The notes under the pieces: generated by a model
Databases searched by the model: none
What the model was told of the DNA's origin: nothing
The model's input: only the letters and a program-made list of their open reading frames with translations
In this document: in pieces, positions 46,865-58,156 of the stretch
Layout of the letters: every line of letters starts with the position of its first letter
Numbering within the stretch: position 1 is the first letter of the stretch
Program-made: the position numbers and the translations under genes
Source of the DNA: Nissolia schottii
Taxonomy: Eukaryota > Streptophyta > Magnoliopsida > Fabales > Fabaceae
Direction: 5' to 3'
Length of the DNA: 64,000 nt
Assembly: GCA_003254905.1 (NCBI GenBank)
Contig: QANU01085255.1
Location: 172,505 to 236,504, forward strand

Positions 46865-47660
46865 ATTTTTCTAAGATGGACAACAAGATATCCTATTCAG
46901 TCCTCTTGAACTGCTTATAATTAAGGTTGTCGAAATCGAGATCTTATGTAATATCAGAAGAGCAAAATAAAAACACAAAATGTGAAATCGTAACACGATT
47001 TAAATCGTAAGATTTTCCAATCCATGTGATAATAGTGGAATCAGCTGACCTCTTCAAACTTGTAAAATCGCAAGCTTTTTATATTTAAATTGAGATCTTA
47101 CTAACCTTGCTTATAATACTAATTCTCATTCAATTGTAGGAGCACAAGAATCATGTAGTCTCCCATCTTTCTTGAAATTCGAATCCATGTTTATCCCAAA
47201 TAGTAAAAGTATTCTTAGCACCTCTATCAAGTCTTTGTGATTTGGTCGCCAAATAACATATTTATTATCACAACTTGTGTGAAGAAGTAAAAACCAACAA
47301 GTTTGATGAACACAAACAAATGCTAAAGTGCAACAAAAGAGTACATACCAATGGCAAAATNTTTGTGATTTGGTCGTCAAATAACATATTTATTATCACA
47401 ACTTGTGTGAAGAAGTAAAAACCAACAAGTTTGATGAACACAAACAAATGCTAAAGTGCAACAAAAGAGTACATACCAATGGCAAAATCTTCAACTCTTT
47501 GCCTTTTATATACATTGGAAGTGCGTTAAGCAAAGACTGATTACAGGAACTAAGATTCTTGTCTGCCATCATCTAACAAACACATGGCATGTATCGAATT
47601 CAGGAGCAATGAGGATGAGAGAAACATCATTATCAAATTTCAAAAATCTGATCTAACTTC
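46865..47660. repeat. Dispersed repeat R2, containing a gap-associated duplication
   Basis: Homologous to R1 (44540-45010). Within it, 47234-47360 and 47362-47488 are 127-bp copies differing at about one base, separated by the single N at 47361. Removing one of them restores the R1 structure, so this internal duplication is probably an unmerged contig overlap. Confidence 0.7.
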
Positions 47661-49045
47661 AAATATTTACCTCTGTATATATCCTTTGGAAGCGTTTAAC
47701 CGCTTTCCGCTAATGGTCACGTTTCAAATGTGTCAATTATATCCTAAGTAATAGTGTCAATTATATCCTGAGTAATGTTATATAGCAGGACAAATAGTTG
47801 TTCAAACCCTACTCGAGAACAATATCCACCAATTAGAATTCAGCAATTGAGAGAAAAAATCGGAGGAGAGAAATTGGAAAACCGATTTGGTTTATGGTTT
47901 TAACTTGTCAAGCAATTCGCACATCTATTTGTTGAACTATATTTCATTTCCCTTATATCCTTCACACAACAATAATATTTCGTTTAGCCAATAACCAATT
48001 ATGTCATTTCCTTTGTCCCATAATCGCATATGAGCAGTTTTCCTTACGGCCAAAGCTACCATTGAACATGCATGTTGACAATTCACCCACACTCCACTAT
48101 AAACTTAAATTTAATTTACCAGCTTAAAAATACCATGATCTTTTTTTTTTCCTCTTCATTTTTTTTTCAATCTCTTCTTATATTTAAGAATAAAAAAGTG
48201 TTGTTTGGCGGGCAAAGTCTGCTAGTACTAATAGTGCCAATTTGATTTGAGTCCAAAATTTCTTTACAAAACTGATTTTTTCTTTTTGGTAAAACTTGTT
48301 TTTACATTGCATTAGATATTCCATGCATTTGGCCCATTTAACCTCCTCCAAAAATGAAATAAATCTTGTTCATAGTCAATATGAATTTGCATTACAGAAC
48401 TATTACAAAAGTGTGTTTGATGTGGGGAAAATTGAAGCATTTATTGTGATACAAAATTAGAGAGTAGATTGCATTATGTAATTAAGGGAGAGTTTTACAA
48501 AGAATCCGACTACGAACTTGAACTTGAGACCATTGGCCATGAAACCAAGGGAAAAAAATAGACCATCTAAAACCCTTAACTCCCAAATAAAGCCTTGGAC
48601 AAATGGAAACCATGTCATGAAAAGCGAAACGAGGTCCATTTCCATTTGTACAGTATGAAATGCATTTTCTCGTTCAAAGTAAAAGTTGCAAACTAATGGT
48701 TTGAATAATAGATATTTTGGAAGGTTAAAAGGAAATTCATATTGGCAAAATAAAAAGAAGATATACTATCAATATATTAACCTTTAGATTAAGGGTTCAA
48801 CCAAAGTTCCAACTCACAATCATAATTATTAAGTTTAATTTCATTCTTTAATTTGACCAGATTTCAGGCATTTGCGGAAAACAACCAAAAGCATTTGGAA
48901 GACTTTTGGCTGATTTCCGTTAAACATATAACAAACACACATTACTTGTTGCATATAAAAATTCACAAAGAGAAGCTCCATTAGATAGACAACCAAGATC
49001 ACTTGAGCGCTGGATTAGTTGTCGGCTTCTCTGTCATTCAGTTCC
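47661..49045. other. Spacer downstream of MBD copy M3
   Basis: No gene recognised. 48610-48830 is the duplicated downstream flank that also occurs at 46050-46250. The short minus ORF at 48457-48645 has no recognisable domain. Confidence 0.5.
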
Positions 49046-52000
49046 TCATTTCTGATTTGGAGTGCCATTAATCTTTGATTCAGGGAACTGATCATGATCT
49101 TTGCCCTTGTCAGTGCATCCACTTGATGTTAAAGGTTTTGAGTCCAAACCTGGAAAGAAACATATATTGAATCACTCACGTAGTTGGCTACAATGAATAA
49201 GCACTAAATGATAGAAGCATGCCATTGTGAAGCTTAAGGGTGTGTTTGGTTTCAATTTTCATTTCCTGAATTTTTTGTTTTCAGGATTTTGTGAGGGAAA
49301 TAGTGGAAACAGAAAATGAAAACAGGAAACAAGATTTTATTGATTTTACTGTTTCCTTTACAAAATCTTGAAAACAAAAACTTCAAGTAATAGAAAAAAG
49401 AAATGAAAATTAAAACCAAACACACCCTAAATGTTTCAATTTCTGATAGCCACATCATCAGTTGAACAGTTTACAAAAAGTTCTGTAAAGAAATTTACCC
49501 GGTCCAACGGTTGATGGAATCGGCTTTGACCTGCGTTTCTTCGGAACTGACGAGGAAGTTGTCTGCTTGTTCTTGTGGGCCTTGCTTTTTTTCTTCGCAC
49601 TGCTTGTCGTTTTAAGTGCTTTACGGCTCTAAAAAGAGAAAGAAACATAAAAGGGACATGCAGGGTAGTGGTAGATAGTGTAGCTCAAAAACAAATATAT
49701 CAAAGGAAATTTTCGCGAAAAAAAAAAAAGAAGCTAACATGCATAGATTATCTTCACAAAGGGAAATTAGAAATCTAAATGCTAATAAGACTCTCATGTT
49801 GGAAAACAATAAAATAGTACTTAAAGTAAAGTAAATTGAATATGGTTGCAACTAAGAAAGTAAAACTTATAAGTAGAAAATGTAGTAATCCAATGATCCC
49901 CAATGCAGCAAGAGATGCATGGTATTGGGAAGAATCAAAATTGTAGATTAACATAATGCACGGCACCTTTCAAAGAAGTAACAACGAAGACCCCAATAAC
50001 CATGAATAAACTTCTATCAGGCTCATCCAGTGTATTCAGTGCTCAACACATTGAAAATCAATATATATTTAACAAAATCATTTGACCCCTCCATGAAGCA
50101 CACTTAAAAGATTACAAATAGATGGGAGATCATTGGCCTGATGAGAACTATATATTCAGTTGACAAGTCAAGAAGAATAAAGTCCACAAAATTAATTATA
50201 TCTAATCTTTTTATACGTACAATCCATGCTCAATTTATAAAGTATATATGACCATATATGTTACTAAAAAGACTTTGTCGAAACAAAGACCAAACTCACC
50301 AGCTTGTAGATGCCAAGCCCTCTGCTCTGAGCGCAATCAACATAACGCATGAGATTAGAATAGGTGTAGAATTTTTGTTTCGTATTAGGACAAGAATAGA
50401 CCTACAAAAAATTTCACTACAGGTCATCATGTATGCATGCACCAAAGAAAATATCGTTGAGATCATTTAGAAAATTCATTTCTTTCCTTTCTATCAAGAT
50501 CACTAATATTAATCAACTCCTGCTGCAAATGTTTCAACATTGATAATTTTAACAAGAATATTGTTAAAGAATGAAGAGAAAGGGAGAAAATCTTATCAAA
50601 GTATAAGAAATCTTCCAAAAAAGGAAGAATAAAAGAAAATGTGAGCCAAACAGCAAAAAACTCTTCTTCGGAAATGATATTCCTCTCCAATCGTATAAAT
50701 CAAATAACTACATACAAAGAACAAAAGAGCCTTGTATTCCACTCNTTTTTCTTCGCACTGCTTGTCGTTTTAAGTGCTTTACGGCTCTAAAAAGAGAAAG
50801 GAACACAAAAGGGACATGCAGGGTAGTAGTACATAGTCTAGCTCAAAACCAAATATATCAAAGGAAATTTTCGCCAAAAAAAAAGAAGCCAACATGCATA
50901 GATTATCTTCACAAAGGAAAATTAGAAATCTAAATGCTAATAAGACTCTCATGTTGGAAAACAATAAAATAGTGCTTAAAGTAAAGTAAATTGAATGTAG
51001 TTGCAACTAAGAAAGTAAAACTTATAAGTAGAAAATGTAGTAATCCAATGATCCCCAATGCAGCAAGAGATCCATGGTATTGGGAAGAATCAAAATTGTA
51101 GATTAACATAATGCACGACACCAATTTTACATAAACACCTCCCAAAATAATTATACCTGAAAAAAAAAAAGCAGGTATGGAAAATAAAGCCTTCCTATTT
51201 GAATCATGTCATAGTAGCATGATCTTTTAACCAGCACACACTTGTTTCAATGCCTAGCGGTGTTTAGGTAGAATAGCAGGATTGTTTGAGAGGTCTGTTC
51301 AATAATCTAAGTTAGTTACATGCCAAGTGTTTGATATTATGTGTGTTAATGATTGTTATTCCATTGCCTTAGGTAAATTCTTGTGTTAGTGTCTATTTAA
51401 TTTACCATTTTCCCTTTTTAATTTTATTGCATCAACTAAAAACCCTCTAGTTTTACCTAACTGAATAGTTACTAACATCAGCAATAGATGACTGGAGTTG
51501 ACACTTCACTACAAATATTTTCAACTAGAATTGCAATTAATTTGAGTGAGTTTGATAGCTCATGTGGCCAACGTATCAAAGAAGTAACCACGAAGATCTC
51601 AATAACCATGAGTAAACCTCTATCATGCTCATCCAATATATTCCGTGCTCAACACATCGAAAATCAATATATAGTCAGCAAAATCATTTGACCCCTCCAT
51701 GAAGCACGCTTAAAAGATTACATGTCCACAATGGGAGAAACATTGACAAAAATAGATGAGAACTATACATTCAGTTGACAAGTCAAGAAGAATAAAGTCC
51801 ACAAAATTAATTATATATAATCTTTTTATACGTACAATCCATGCTCAATTTATAAAGTATATATGACCATATATGTTACTAAAAAGACTTTGTCGAAACA
51901 AAGACCAAACTCACCAGCTTGTAGATGCCAAGCCCTCTGCTCTGAGCGCAATCAACATAACGCATGAGATTAGAATAGGTGTAGAATTTTTGTTTCGTAT

Positions 52001-53870
52001 TAGGACAAGAATAGACCTACAAAAAATTTCACTACAGGTCATCATGTATGCATGCACCAAAGAAAATATCGTTGAGATCATTTAGAAAATTCATTTCTTT
52101 CCTTTCTATCAAGATCACTAATATTAATCAACTCCTGCTGCAAATGTTTCAACATTGATAATTTTAACAAGAATATTGTTAAAGAATGAAGAGAAAGGGA
52201 GAAAATCTTATCAAAGTATAAGAAATCTTCCAAAAAAGGAAGAATAAAAGAAAATGTGAGCCAAACAGCAAAAAACTCTTCTTCGGAAATGATATTCCTC
52301 TCCAATCGTATAAATCAAATAACTACATACAAAGAACAAAAGAGCCTTGTATTCCACTCTTGCCCGTCATCTATGCTGTCGTTGTTTCTTTTAAATTATG
52401 TTGACAATTACTTTATCAAAACAAACCAGACAAAAAGAAAGAAGAACAAATCTAAATTAGAAAGCTACCAAAGGGAACCAGGAACCTATAATCTAAAATT
52501 CTTCCCAATTAGAACAATATTCTACTTACGGTCCATGCTATTTTACCATTTTCCTTTTCTCACTTTGGCTTTTTTGGATATGGAACCAAGAAGTTAAATA
52601 TCTATTATAATGGACTAACTACAAAGACTGTTGGATATTGTTTAGTCATAGGCACAGAGAAATAAATGTTATTCCATATACTATATTTGTTTCTTGAGTA
52701 ACTCTTCATATTTTGTTAGTCCTTGGCAAAGACAATATGTTGAACAAAAGAAGGTAGAGAAGGGTGCCTAAGACATGAAAAACTTGAAAGTAGCGAACAA
52801 TCAATCCTCTGAATCAATAATTGTTTCCAACAGTTGAAGCATATAATTATATCAGCATGGTAGAAACCCTCTGGAAACCATCAGGGGCTCCTTTTGACAG
52901 GGATTTTAGAGACAGACACACTACATCTTAGTGGCTACACACTCAACCCATGATAGTTTACTTAGTATGACGTTGCAAGTTATTGCTCAAGACATTTCCA
53001 TTTCCTGCCTCTCGTCAATCTAACACCAGAAGTGCACAGACTTAATCAATGAAACCATTTTGGTGTTTAAAAAAAGGCCTTACAAACAGTTGGATATAAG
53101 AAGATTCACTCTACTATTCTAGCATTTATGCTGACATTATATACATACATACATATATATATATATATATCACAAAATTTAAGAATTTTTTTTTGAATTT
53201 TTTCAAATTTCCCTTTTTTTTCTTTTGTTTTAATTTTCTTTTCTTGCCAAGTTTGGGTATGAAGTTGGGCCTTCTAATTTTTTAAGGGTCCAAGCTTTTC
53301 CAAACAATAAATTCTAATGCTTATTACTTTTTTTTTATAAAAAAAACAATATGTGCGATTGTGTCCAGACCATGTCTAAGCAAAACGATAACACTTTTCT
53401 ATTTGAACACTATTCAGACACGTCCCACGCATTTCAGACTAGTATCTTGGTGTGTCCAAACTCCGTAACATGTCAGACACGCGAACACGACAATCTCATA
53501 AAGCGTACGTGTTTCCTAAGGTATTTTCAATTGAAAAAGGAGGAAATCAAAGATTTTTCATTTAATTAGTAGATATGCTTTTAACTAGTCAATTCAAGAA
53601 GCAAAACATAATCAATCACACAACTTTTAATGACAAAATGAAATTAATCAATCTTCAAAATACAACTCGCCATATTATCAACATCAATTGAAATCCACAG
53701 CTTGATTGTTTCCACTACAATTCAATGATTTCACCAAAGAAAAGAAGTGAAAAACAGAAAACCTAAAGAAGAAGATCTTTACATACCCGTGTCTCTGAAC
53801 CGTCCTTTTTTACTTTGAGTTCCACCGTCCATCCAATCGGAATCGGACCTTCTTTGCAGTTAGAAGCCAT
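49046..53870 (-). CDS. Small methyl-CpG-binding-domain protein gene, copy M3 (complete)
   Basis: Four exons give a 139-aa protein: 53870-53787, 52016-51915 (or the identical 50401-50300), 49628-49499 and 49149-49046. All have GT/AG sites and consistent phases. Exons 1-2 encode a compact MBD (PIPIGWTVELKVKKDGSETR, then VYSCPNTKQKFYTYSNLMRY), where the loop between the first two strands is shorter than in typical MBDs. Exons 3-4 encode a Lys/Ser-rich, probably disordered nuclear tail (SRKALKTTSSAKKKSKAHKN, VPKKRRSKPIPS) with a basic NLS-like cluster, ending NGTPNQK. The protein is essentially one MBD plus a tail; no other domain is present. Exon 2 is present twice because of the duplication around the N at 50745, and a truncated exon 3 also remains at 50786-50746. 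Whether the genome has one or two copies cannot be settled here. Binding to methyl-CpG is inferred from family membership. Confidence 0.72.
49238..49427. mobile_element. Tourist-like MITE with TAA target duplication (MBD-M3 intron 3)
   Basis: 190 bp with long inverted ends, gggtgtgtttggtttcaatt on the left and its inverse ending ccaaacacaccc on the right. It is flanked by TAA at 49235-49237 and 49428-49430. The 3-bp TWA duplication and GGG start fit PIF/Harbinger (Tourist). The right half of a related copy sits at about 46255-46362 beside MBD relic M2, so the insertion predates that duplication. Confidence 0.8.
49588..52359. repeat. Direct duplication of MBD exons 2-3 region around a gap
   Basis: 49588-50744 and 50746-52359 are direct repeats separated by the N at 50745. 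The final 550 bp or so (50190-50744 against 51805-52359) look identical, including exon 2. The first 370 bp differ by scattered substitutions, and the second copy has about 440 bp of additional sequence near 51121-51560. It is either a real recent tandem duplication or two haplotypes or contigs placed in series. Confidence 0.75.
52360..53786. other. Intron 1 of MBD-M3
   Basis: The stretch between exon 2 and exon 1 is AT-rich. 52360-52620 is homologous to 41990-42180 in M1 intron 1 and to parts of the exonless relic at 56820-58290. A microsatellite of (CATA)n/(TA)n type lies at about 53143-53171. No ORF of note. Confidence 0.55.
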
Positions 53871-54019
53871 ATGAGCAAAACACCTTGTCCCGAGAATAAT
53901 TGAGAGCTTGGCTCTTTTTCCTTTGAGACTTTTCTTAAAATCCTTTTTCAATTTAGGTTTATAACTAGGACCTAACAATAAAAAGGTAAAGACTGCAAAG
54001 CAAAAGATGACTTCAAAGT

Positions 54020-54044
54020 CACGTGCTCCCATTGTTGACACGTG
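54020..54044. promoter_or_regulatory. Paired G-boxes upstream of MBD copy M3
   Basis: CACGTG at 54020-54025 and 54039-54044, the same 19-bp spacing as upstream of M1, about 150 bp before the M3 ATG. The intervening sequence ctcccattgttga is also conserved. Confidence 0.6.
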
Positions 54045-54730
54045 CAATCGTATAACATCCAATTGATGCATAAACGCTACATTTTCTTTTCCATGTTTGA
54101 CCTATGGCTCAGATGCTTTGAACTTAACCAATTATTGGCAATCAAAATGTTTTATAAGCATGAACCGATGCCAACTCAAGATAAAAATTACCTAAATAAA
54201 TCAAATTAGCGTTTATGTGAACAATGCCACGCACAAGTGAGGCACAAAGTCCCTTGATTTCACAAGGAAGAAAAGCTGATGGGCAAGAAAAATGTTAAAC
54301 AACAAACACAAAAAAAAATGAAGAACCCAATGTTAATGTTAAGAACCATCTTTCTCAAAAGCTCAAGTTGTTAAGTAAAGGCATTTGAATTGTTCTATAT
54401 ATTAACATGCCCTCTCACGCAAGACCCATTTGGTCTTGAAGCATGCAAAATGCATCGACCCACCTACCTTGTATTATAATGCTATTTTATTTAAAAGAAT
54501 GGGGTGGCAGGAATCGAACACTAGACCACTCAATCGTAGAAGCACTGATACTATTCCAAGAACCATCTCTCCCAAAAACTTAAGTTGTTGGGTAGAGGAA
54601 ATTGATTGGCTTTATTTATTACCAATTAATTAATCAAAATAAATAGTTTAGAATGATGAAGTAGAAATTTGTCAAGGAAATCAAATGCCCTGATCAAGTT
54701 GGCGTACACCTTTTTTTAGATAGATTTAAG

Positions 54731-55170
54731 GGTTTTTTTACATATGCATGGCCTTGGAAAAATTTAATTTCCAAAATGTGGCCAGTACAAATTAATTACG
54801 GATGTATGGGATTTTGGGGTTGAAATCGGCTCAGGGGCTGCCGATTTCAGCCCCTCGAATTTTTTCCTTTTTATGGGCCGATTTCATCCCCAAAATACTT
54901 TTTTTTTTTTAAAAGGGATGAAATCGGCCCACCCTCAGCCGATTTCATCCCCAAAATACTTTTTTTTTTTAAAAAAAGGGATGAAATCGGCCCATCCTCA
55001 GCCGATTTCATCCCCCATTTTCGTTTTTTTTTTTTTTTTAAATTTTTGGTTCTGAAATCGGCCAAACCTCAGCCGATTTCATACACCTCGCCCATACATC
55101 CGTAATTTTTTCTCCCCCTCCATATATCCGTAATTACCCCCTTTCAAACCCATACATATGTTATTACCCC
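54731..55170. mobile_element. Palindromic Mutator-like element with GCCGATTTCA hairpin array
   Basis: It is flanked by a perfect 10-bp direct repeat, TAGATTTAAG (54721-54730 and 55171-55180). The ends are imperfect inverted repeats (ggttttttacatatgcatgg-like against the inverse of catacatatgttattacccc), and inside are inverted ttacggatgtatggg blocks. The core (about 54822-55082) holds eight copies of GCCGATTTCA or its inverse arranged as alternating hairpins separated by T-runs and short A-runs. There is no transposase. A 9-10-bp target duplication points to the Mutator superfamily. Confidence 0.75.
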
Positions 55171-55310
55171 TAGATTTAAGCCATTAAGCCCATGAACAAA
55201 AAGGGGCCAAATCAACTAATGGCCTCAAAATCCACAAGAGTTCAATCGAAACATACCAAACAATAAACAATCGCACAATAGATATATGAATAAAATTAAA
55301 ACAAGATCAG

Positions 55311-56276
55311 AAATACCACTAGAGCATCAGTTGTCCATAATTCCTGGTCCATGTTGCTATGCATCCGCCACTGATTTCTGCAGAATTCACCCACCACCTG
55401 AAATCTGGCATATACCTAAAATAGAAGTTGTCTTGCCCCAAGCCTTGCATCCATCAAACGTTGAAAGGAATTTGAATAAAAGTCTGAAGACATTGAATGG
55501 GTAATGAAAGTTTGTTGTTGTTATCATTATTAATGAATATTGGAACTTTCTTAAATGAAAAAAATATTTACACAAAAGCAATTGGTTACGGTGAAAGTGC
55601 ACACTGCCTGGGGAAAATTTTACTTGCATTATTAGAAGTTTAAATCCTAAAATTGCTACTTTAAAAACAGGTATTATCTAATTACCACTTCTTACCCAGA
55701 ATTACGAAAGCAATTGTATAGATGAAAAAGAGAAATGTGATTACAAAGTGAGTCAAGTTATTATGTAATGATGATTTAGAAATAGTAATTACTTNAAATA
55801 CCACTAGAGCATCAGTTGTCCATAATTCCTGGTCCATGTTGCTATGCATCCGCCACTGGTTTCTGCAGAATTCACCCACCTACTGAAAGCTGGCATATAC
55901 CTAAAATACAAGTTGTCTTGCCCCAAGCCTTGCATCCATCAAACGATGAAAGGAATTTGAATAAAAGTCTGAAGACATTGAATGGGTAATGAAAGTTTGT
56001 TGTTGTTATTATTAATGAATATTGGAACTTTCTTAAATGAAAAAAATATTTACACAAAAGCAATTGGTTACGGTGAAAGTGCAGACTGCCTGGGGAAAAT
56101 TTTACTTGCGTTATTAGAAGTTTAAATCCTAAAATTGCTACTTTAAAAACAGGTATTATCTAATTACCACTTCTTACCCAGAATTACGAAAGCAATTGTA
56201 TAGATGAAAAAGAGAAATGTGATTACAAAGTGAGTCAAGTTATTATGTAATGATGATTTAGAAATAGTAATTACTT
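55311..56276. repeat. Gap-flanking direct duplication, 480 bp, of unknown content
   Basis: 55311-55794 and 55796-56276 are about 98 percent alike by eye and meet at the N at 55795. They are most likely overlapping contig ends not merged. The unit contains no recognisable gene. On the minus strand, a frame reading YMPDFRWWVNSAEISGGCIA is open for about 33 codons and may be a gene fragment, but it is not recognised. Confidence 0.7.
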
Positions 56277-56394
56277 TGCAGCCTTAGATATTATACAGTG
56301 CCAGCATTCAGTAATTTACGAGTATAATTTACGGTGATATTTAATGATTTATGTATGTTTTTAAAATTGGAATTTAAAATCAACGAGGTGGTGG

Positions 56395-56500
56395 AAGCTC
56401 TTGTCTGCTCCGTTCATCGAGGGTTTAGGGAAGTACGGTGGTGGAAGAAGGAGTCGAACAAGTCCATCTGGTAGTGCATGCCGTGGTTATCGTCGAGGGT
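56395..56500 (-). pseudogene. Unrecognised protein-coding fragment
   Basis: The minus strand encodes GEKWTLDDNHGMHYQMDLFD followed by SFFHHRTSLNPR and a stop. The locally higher GC and codon-like composition differ from the AT-rich flanks, suggesting a captured exon piece. I do not recognise the family, and the downstream sequence (56500-56640) is repetitive in flavour. Confidence 0.3.
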
Positions 56501-56960
56501 CCACTTCTCGCCCAAAAATGATTTCCATTATCAACATTTGCTGCAACCCTCCAATCCACACAAACCCACCTTTCGCCACCGTTCGCGACCATTTTCCACT
56601 CATTCACGACCCATTTGTTGCAACCCATTATATTATGGGCTCATATTTTGCTAATTAATTAATAAAATGTAATAAATACAAATAGCAACATACATTTTAA
56701 CGAACATCATCCAAAAGTTGTTAACAATTTAGATTCTGGTTTTTTTTCTGATTGATTTTGATTTTCTTTTGATGCTTTGTATTTTTACAAGCATACCACG
56801 TTATCCCATAAAAAAAAACAAATAGCGAAAAAATCATCTGTGAAAATGAGATCCCTCTTCAATCATATGCACCAAATAATTGCACCGAGTAAACCAAAGA
56901 GCCTTGTTATCCACTCGTGGCTTTCATCTGTTATTGATGTTTCTTCTAAATTATGTTTAC

Positions 56961-58156
56961 TGTTAAGAATAATTCATGTTAGTGATGGTAAATGATTTGA
57001 TTTAATTATAATCTTTTAAATATTTAATGTTGGAATAATTAGAATAATTATTTTGTGGACATGCATAAATTAATAATTTGTCCAGATTAACTTAGTTGCT
57101 AGAATAATGTGTACATATATTTGGACTAGCTGATGATAGGTGGGCTAGGTCCATCGTTACTTAATGTATGGAAGAATCCCTTCGCCTACCCTGTGTCAGT
57201 TTTTATTCTTCCCTATTAAGAATAAATAAATGTTCTCTCCTGCTTTTTGGAACCTAACACAGAGCATAGGAAGAAAAACTCTTCATTCTCTTCTCTGTTC
57301 TCCTCCAACAACGGCTCTCTTGTTGGTGAAAATTGCTGCAAGGATTTCAATCAACCACCATGGATCCAGGTAAAATTATGAAATCTCATTCTAACAATTT
57401 GACATGATGATGTTCTAATTGTCAAACATTTAATTGATTGTAATTTATCTTTTGACCATTGGGTTTTCAGCCTATAAATAGGTTCACTCTCAATTGTAAC
57501 GCACAATTCTCATAATACAGTTATTTCTTGTTTTCTGCATTTTCTTTGTAGTCTTTGTTGTGTCCCTTTACTAGTGTTAATCAAGATGTTTAACATGGTA
57601 TCAGAGTCATGGTTACCACCTTAAACTCATATTCCCGCTTCCGCCAATTTTCCCCTTAACTACCACCACATAATCTTGATGTTGACTTAATCTGCCTCTG
57701 CTTAGTCTCGATTGTTGCCTATCGTTGTTTCCTTTGCTAGTTACGCCTAGCTCTCGATGTTGCCTTTGTTGGTTCCGTCCAACTCCTGATGTTGCCTTTG
57801 CCGGTTCCGCTCGTTGCCTTCTCTGGTTTCGCTAGCCTTTATTGCTGTTTTGTTGGTTTCGCCCCATTTAGCCTTCCGTTGAACTATGACAAGCTTAAAG
57901 TTCGGGGAGCTTTAGCTTGAGGGAGGGTGTTAAGAATAATTTATGCTAATGATGGTAAATGATTTGATTTAATTATAATCTTTTACATATTTGATTGATT
58001 GTAATTTATCTTTTGGCCGTTGGGTTTTTAGCATATAAATAGGCTCACCCTCCATTGTAACGCACAATTACCATAATACCGTTATTTCTTGTTTTCTGTA
58101 TTTTCTTTGTAGTCTTTGTTGTATCTCTTTACTAGTGTTAATCAAGATATTTAACA
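56961..58156 (+). mobile_element. TRIM retrotransposon with complete LTRs, PBS and PPT
   Basis: The target duplication TTTAC is perfect (56956-56960 and 58157-58161). The 3' LTR is 57928-58156, 229 bp. The 5' LTR is 56961-57595, also 229 bp once the nested solo LTR and its 5-bp duplication are removed. Both start TGTTAAGAATAAT and end TTTAACA. The primer-binding site TGGTATCAGAG starts at 57596, matching initiator tRNA-Met, and the purine tract ttgagggaggg ends at 57927. The 332-bp interior has no ORF, only degenerate ttgcctttg...ggttccgc repeats. This is a classic terminal-repeat retrotransposon in miniature. Confidence 0.92.
57028..57428. mobile_element. Solo LTR nested in the TRIM 5' LTR
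   Basis: A 401-bp insert starts TGTTGG and ends AAACA, flanked by a perfect 5-bp duplication TTTAA (57023-57027 and 57429-57433). TG...CA ends and a 5-bp duplication without internal domain identify a solo LTR left by recombination. It is younger than the TRIM it interrupts. Confidence 0.85.

Noticed and set aside
51873..52085. ORF of 70 codons identical to one at 50258-50470, as a conserved gene
   Set aside because: The identity reflects the gap-associated DNA duplication; the real coding content there is MBD exon 2 on the opposite strand.
54490..54560. tRNA-like segment with gttcgattcc on the minus strand
   Set aside because: A B-box-like motif is visible but no cloverleaf can be formed; probably tRNA-derived repeat debris.
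54871..55065. ORFs on both strands repeating a KSAEGGPISS-type or KSAHPQPISS-type unit
   Set aside because: They arise from the hairpin repeats of the Mutator-like element; the periodic peptide is a by-product of the DNA repeat.
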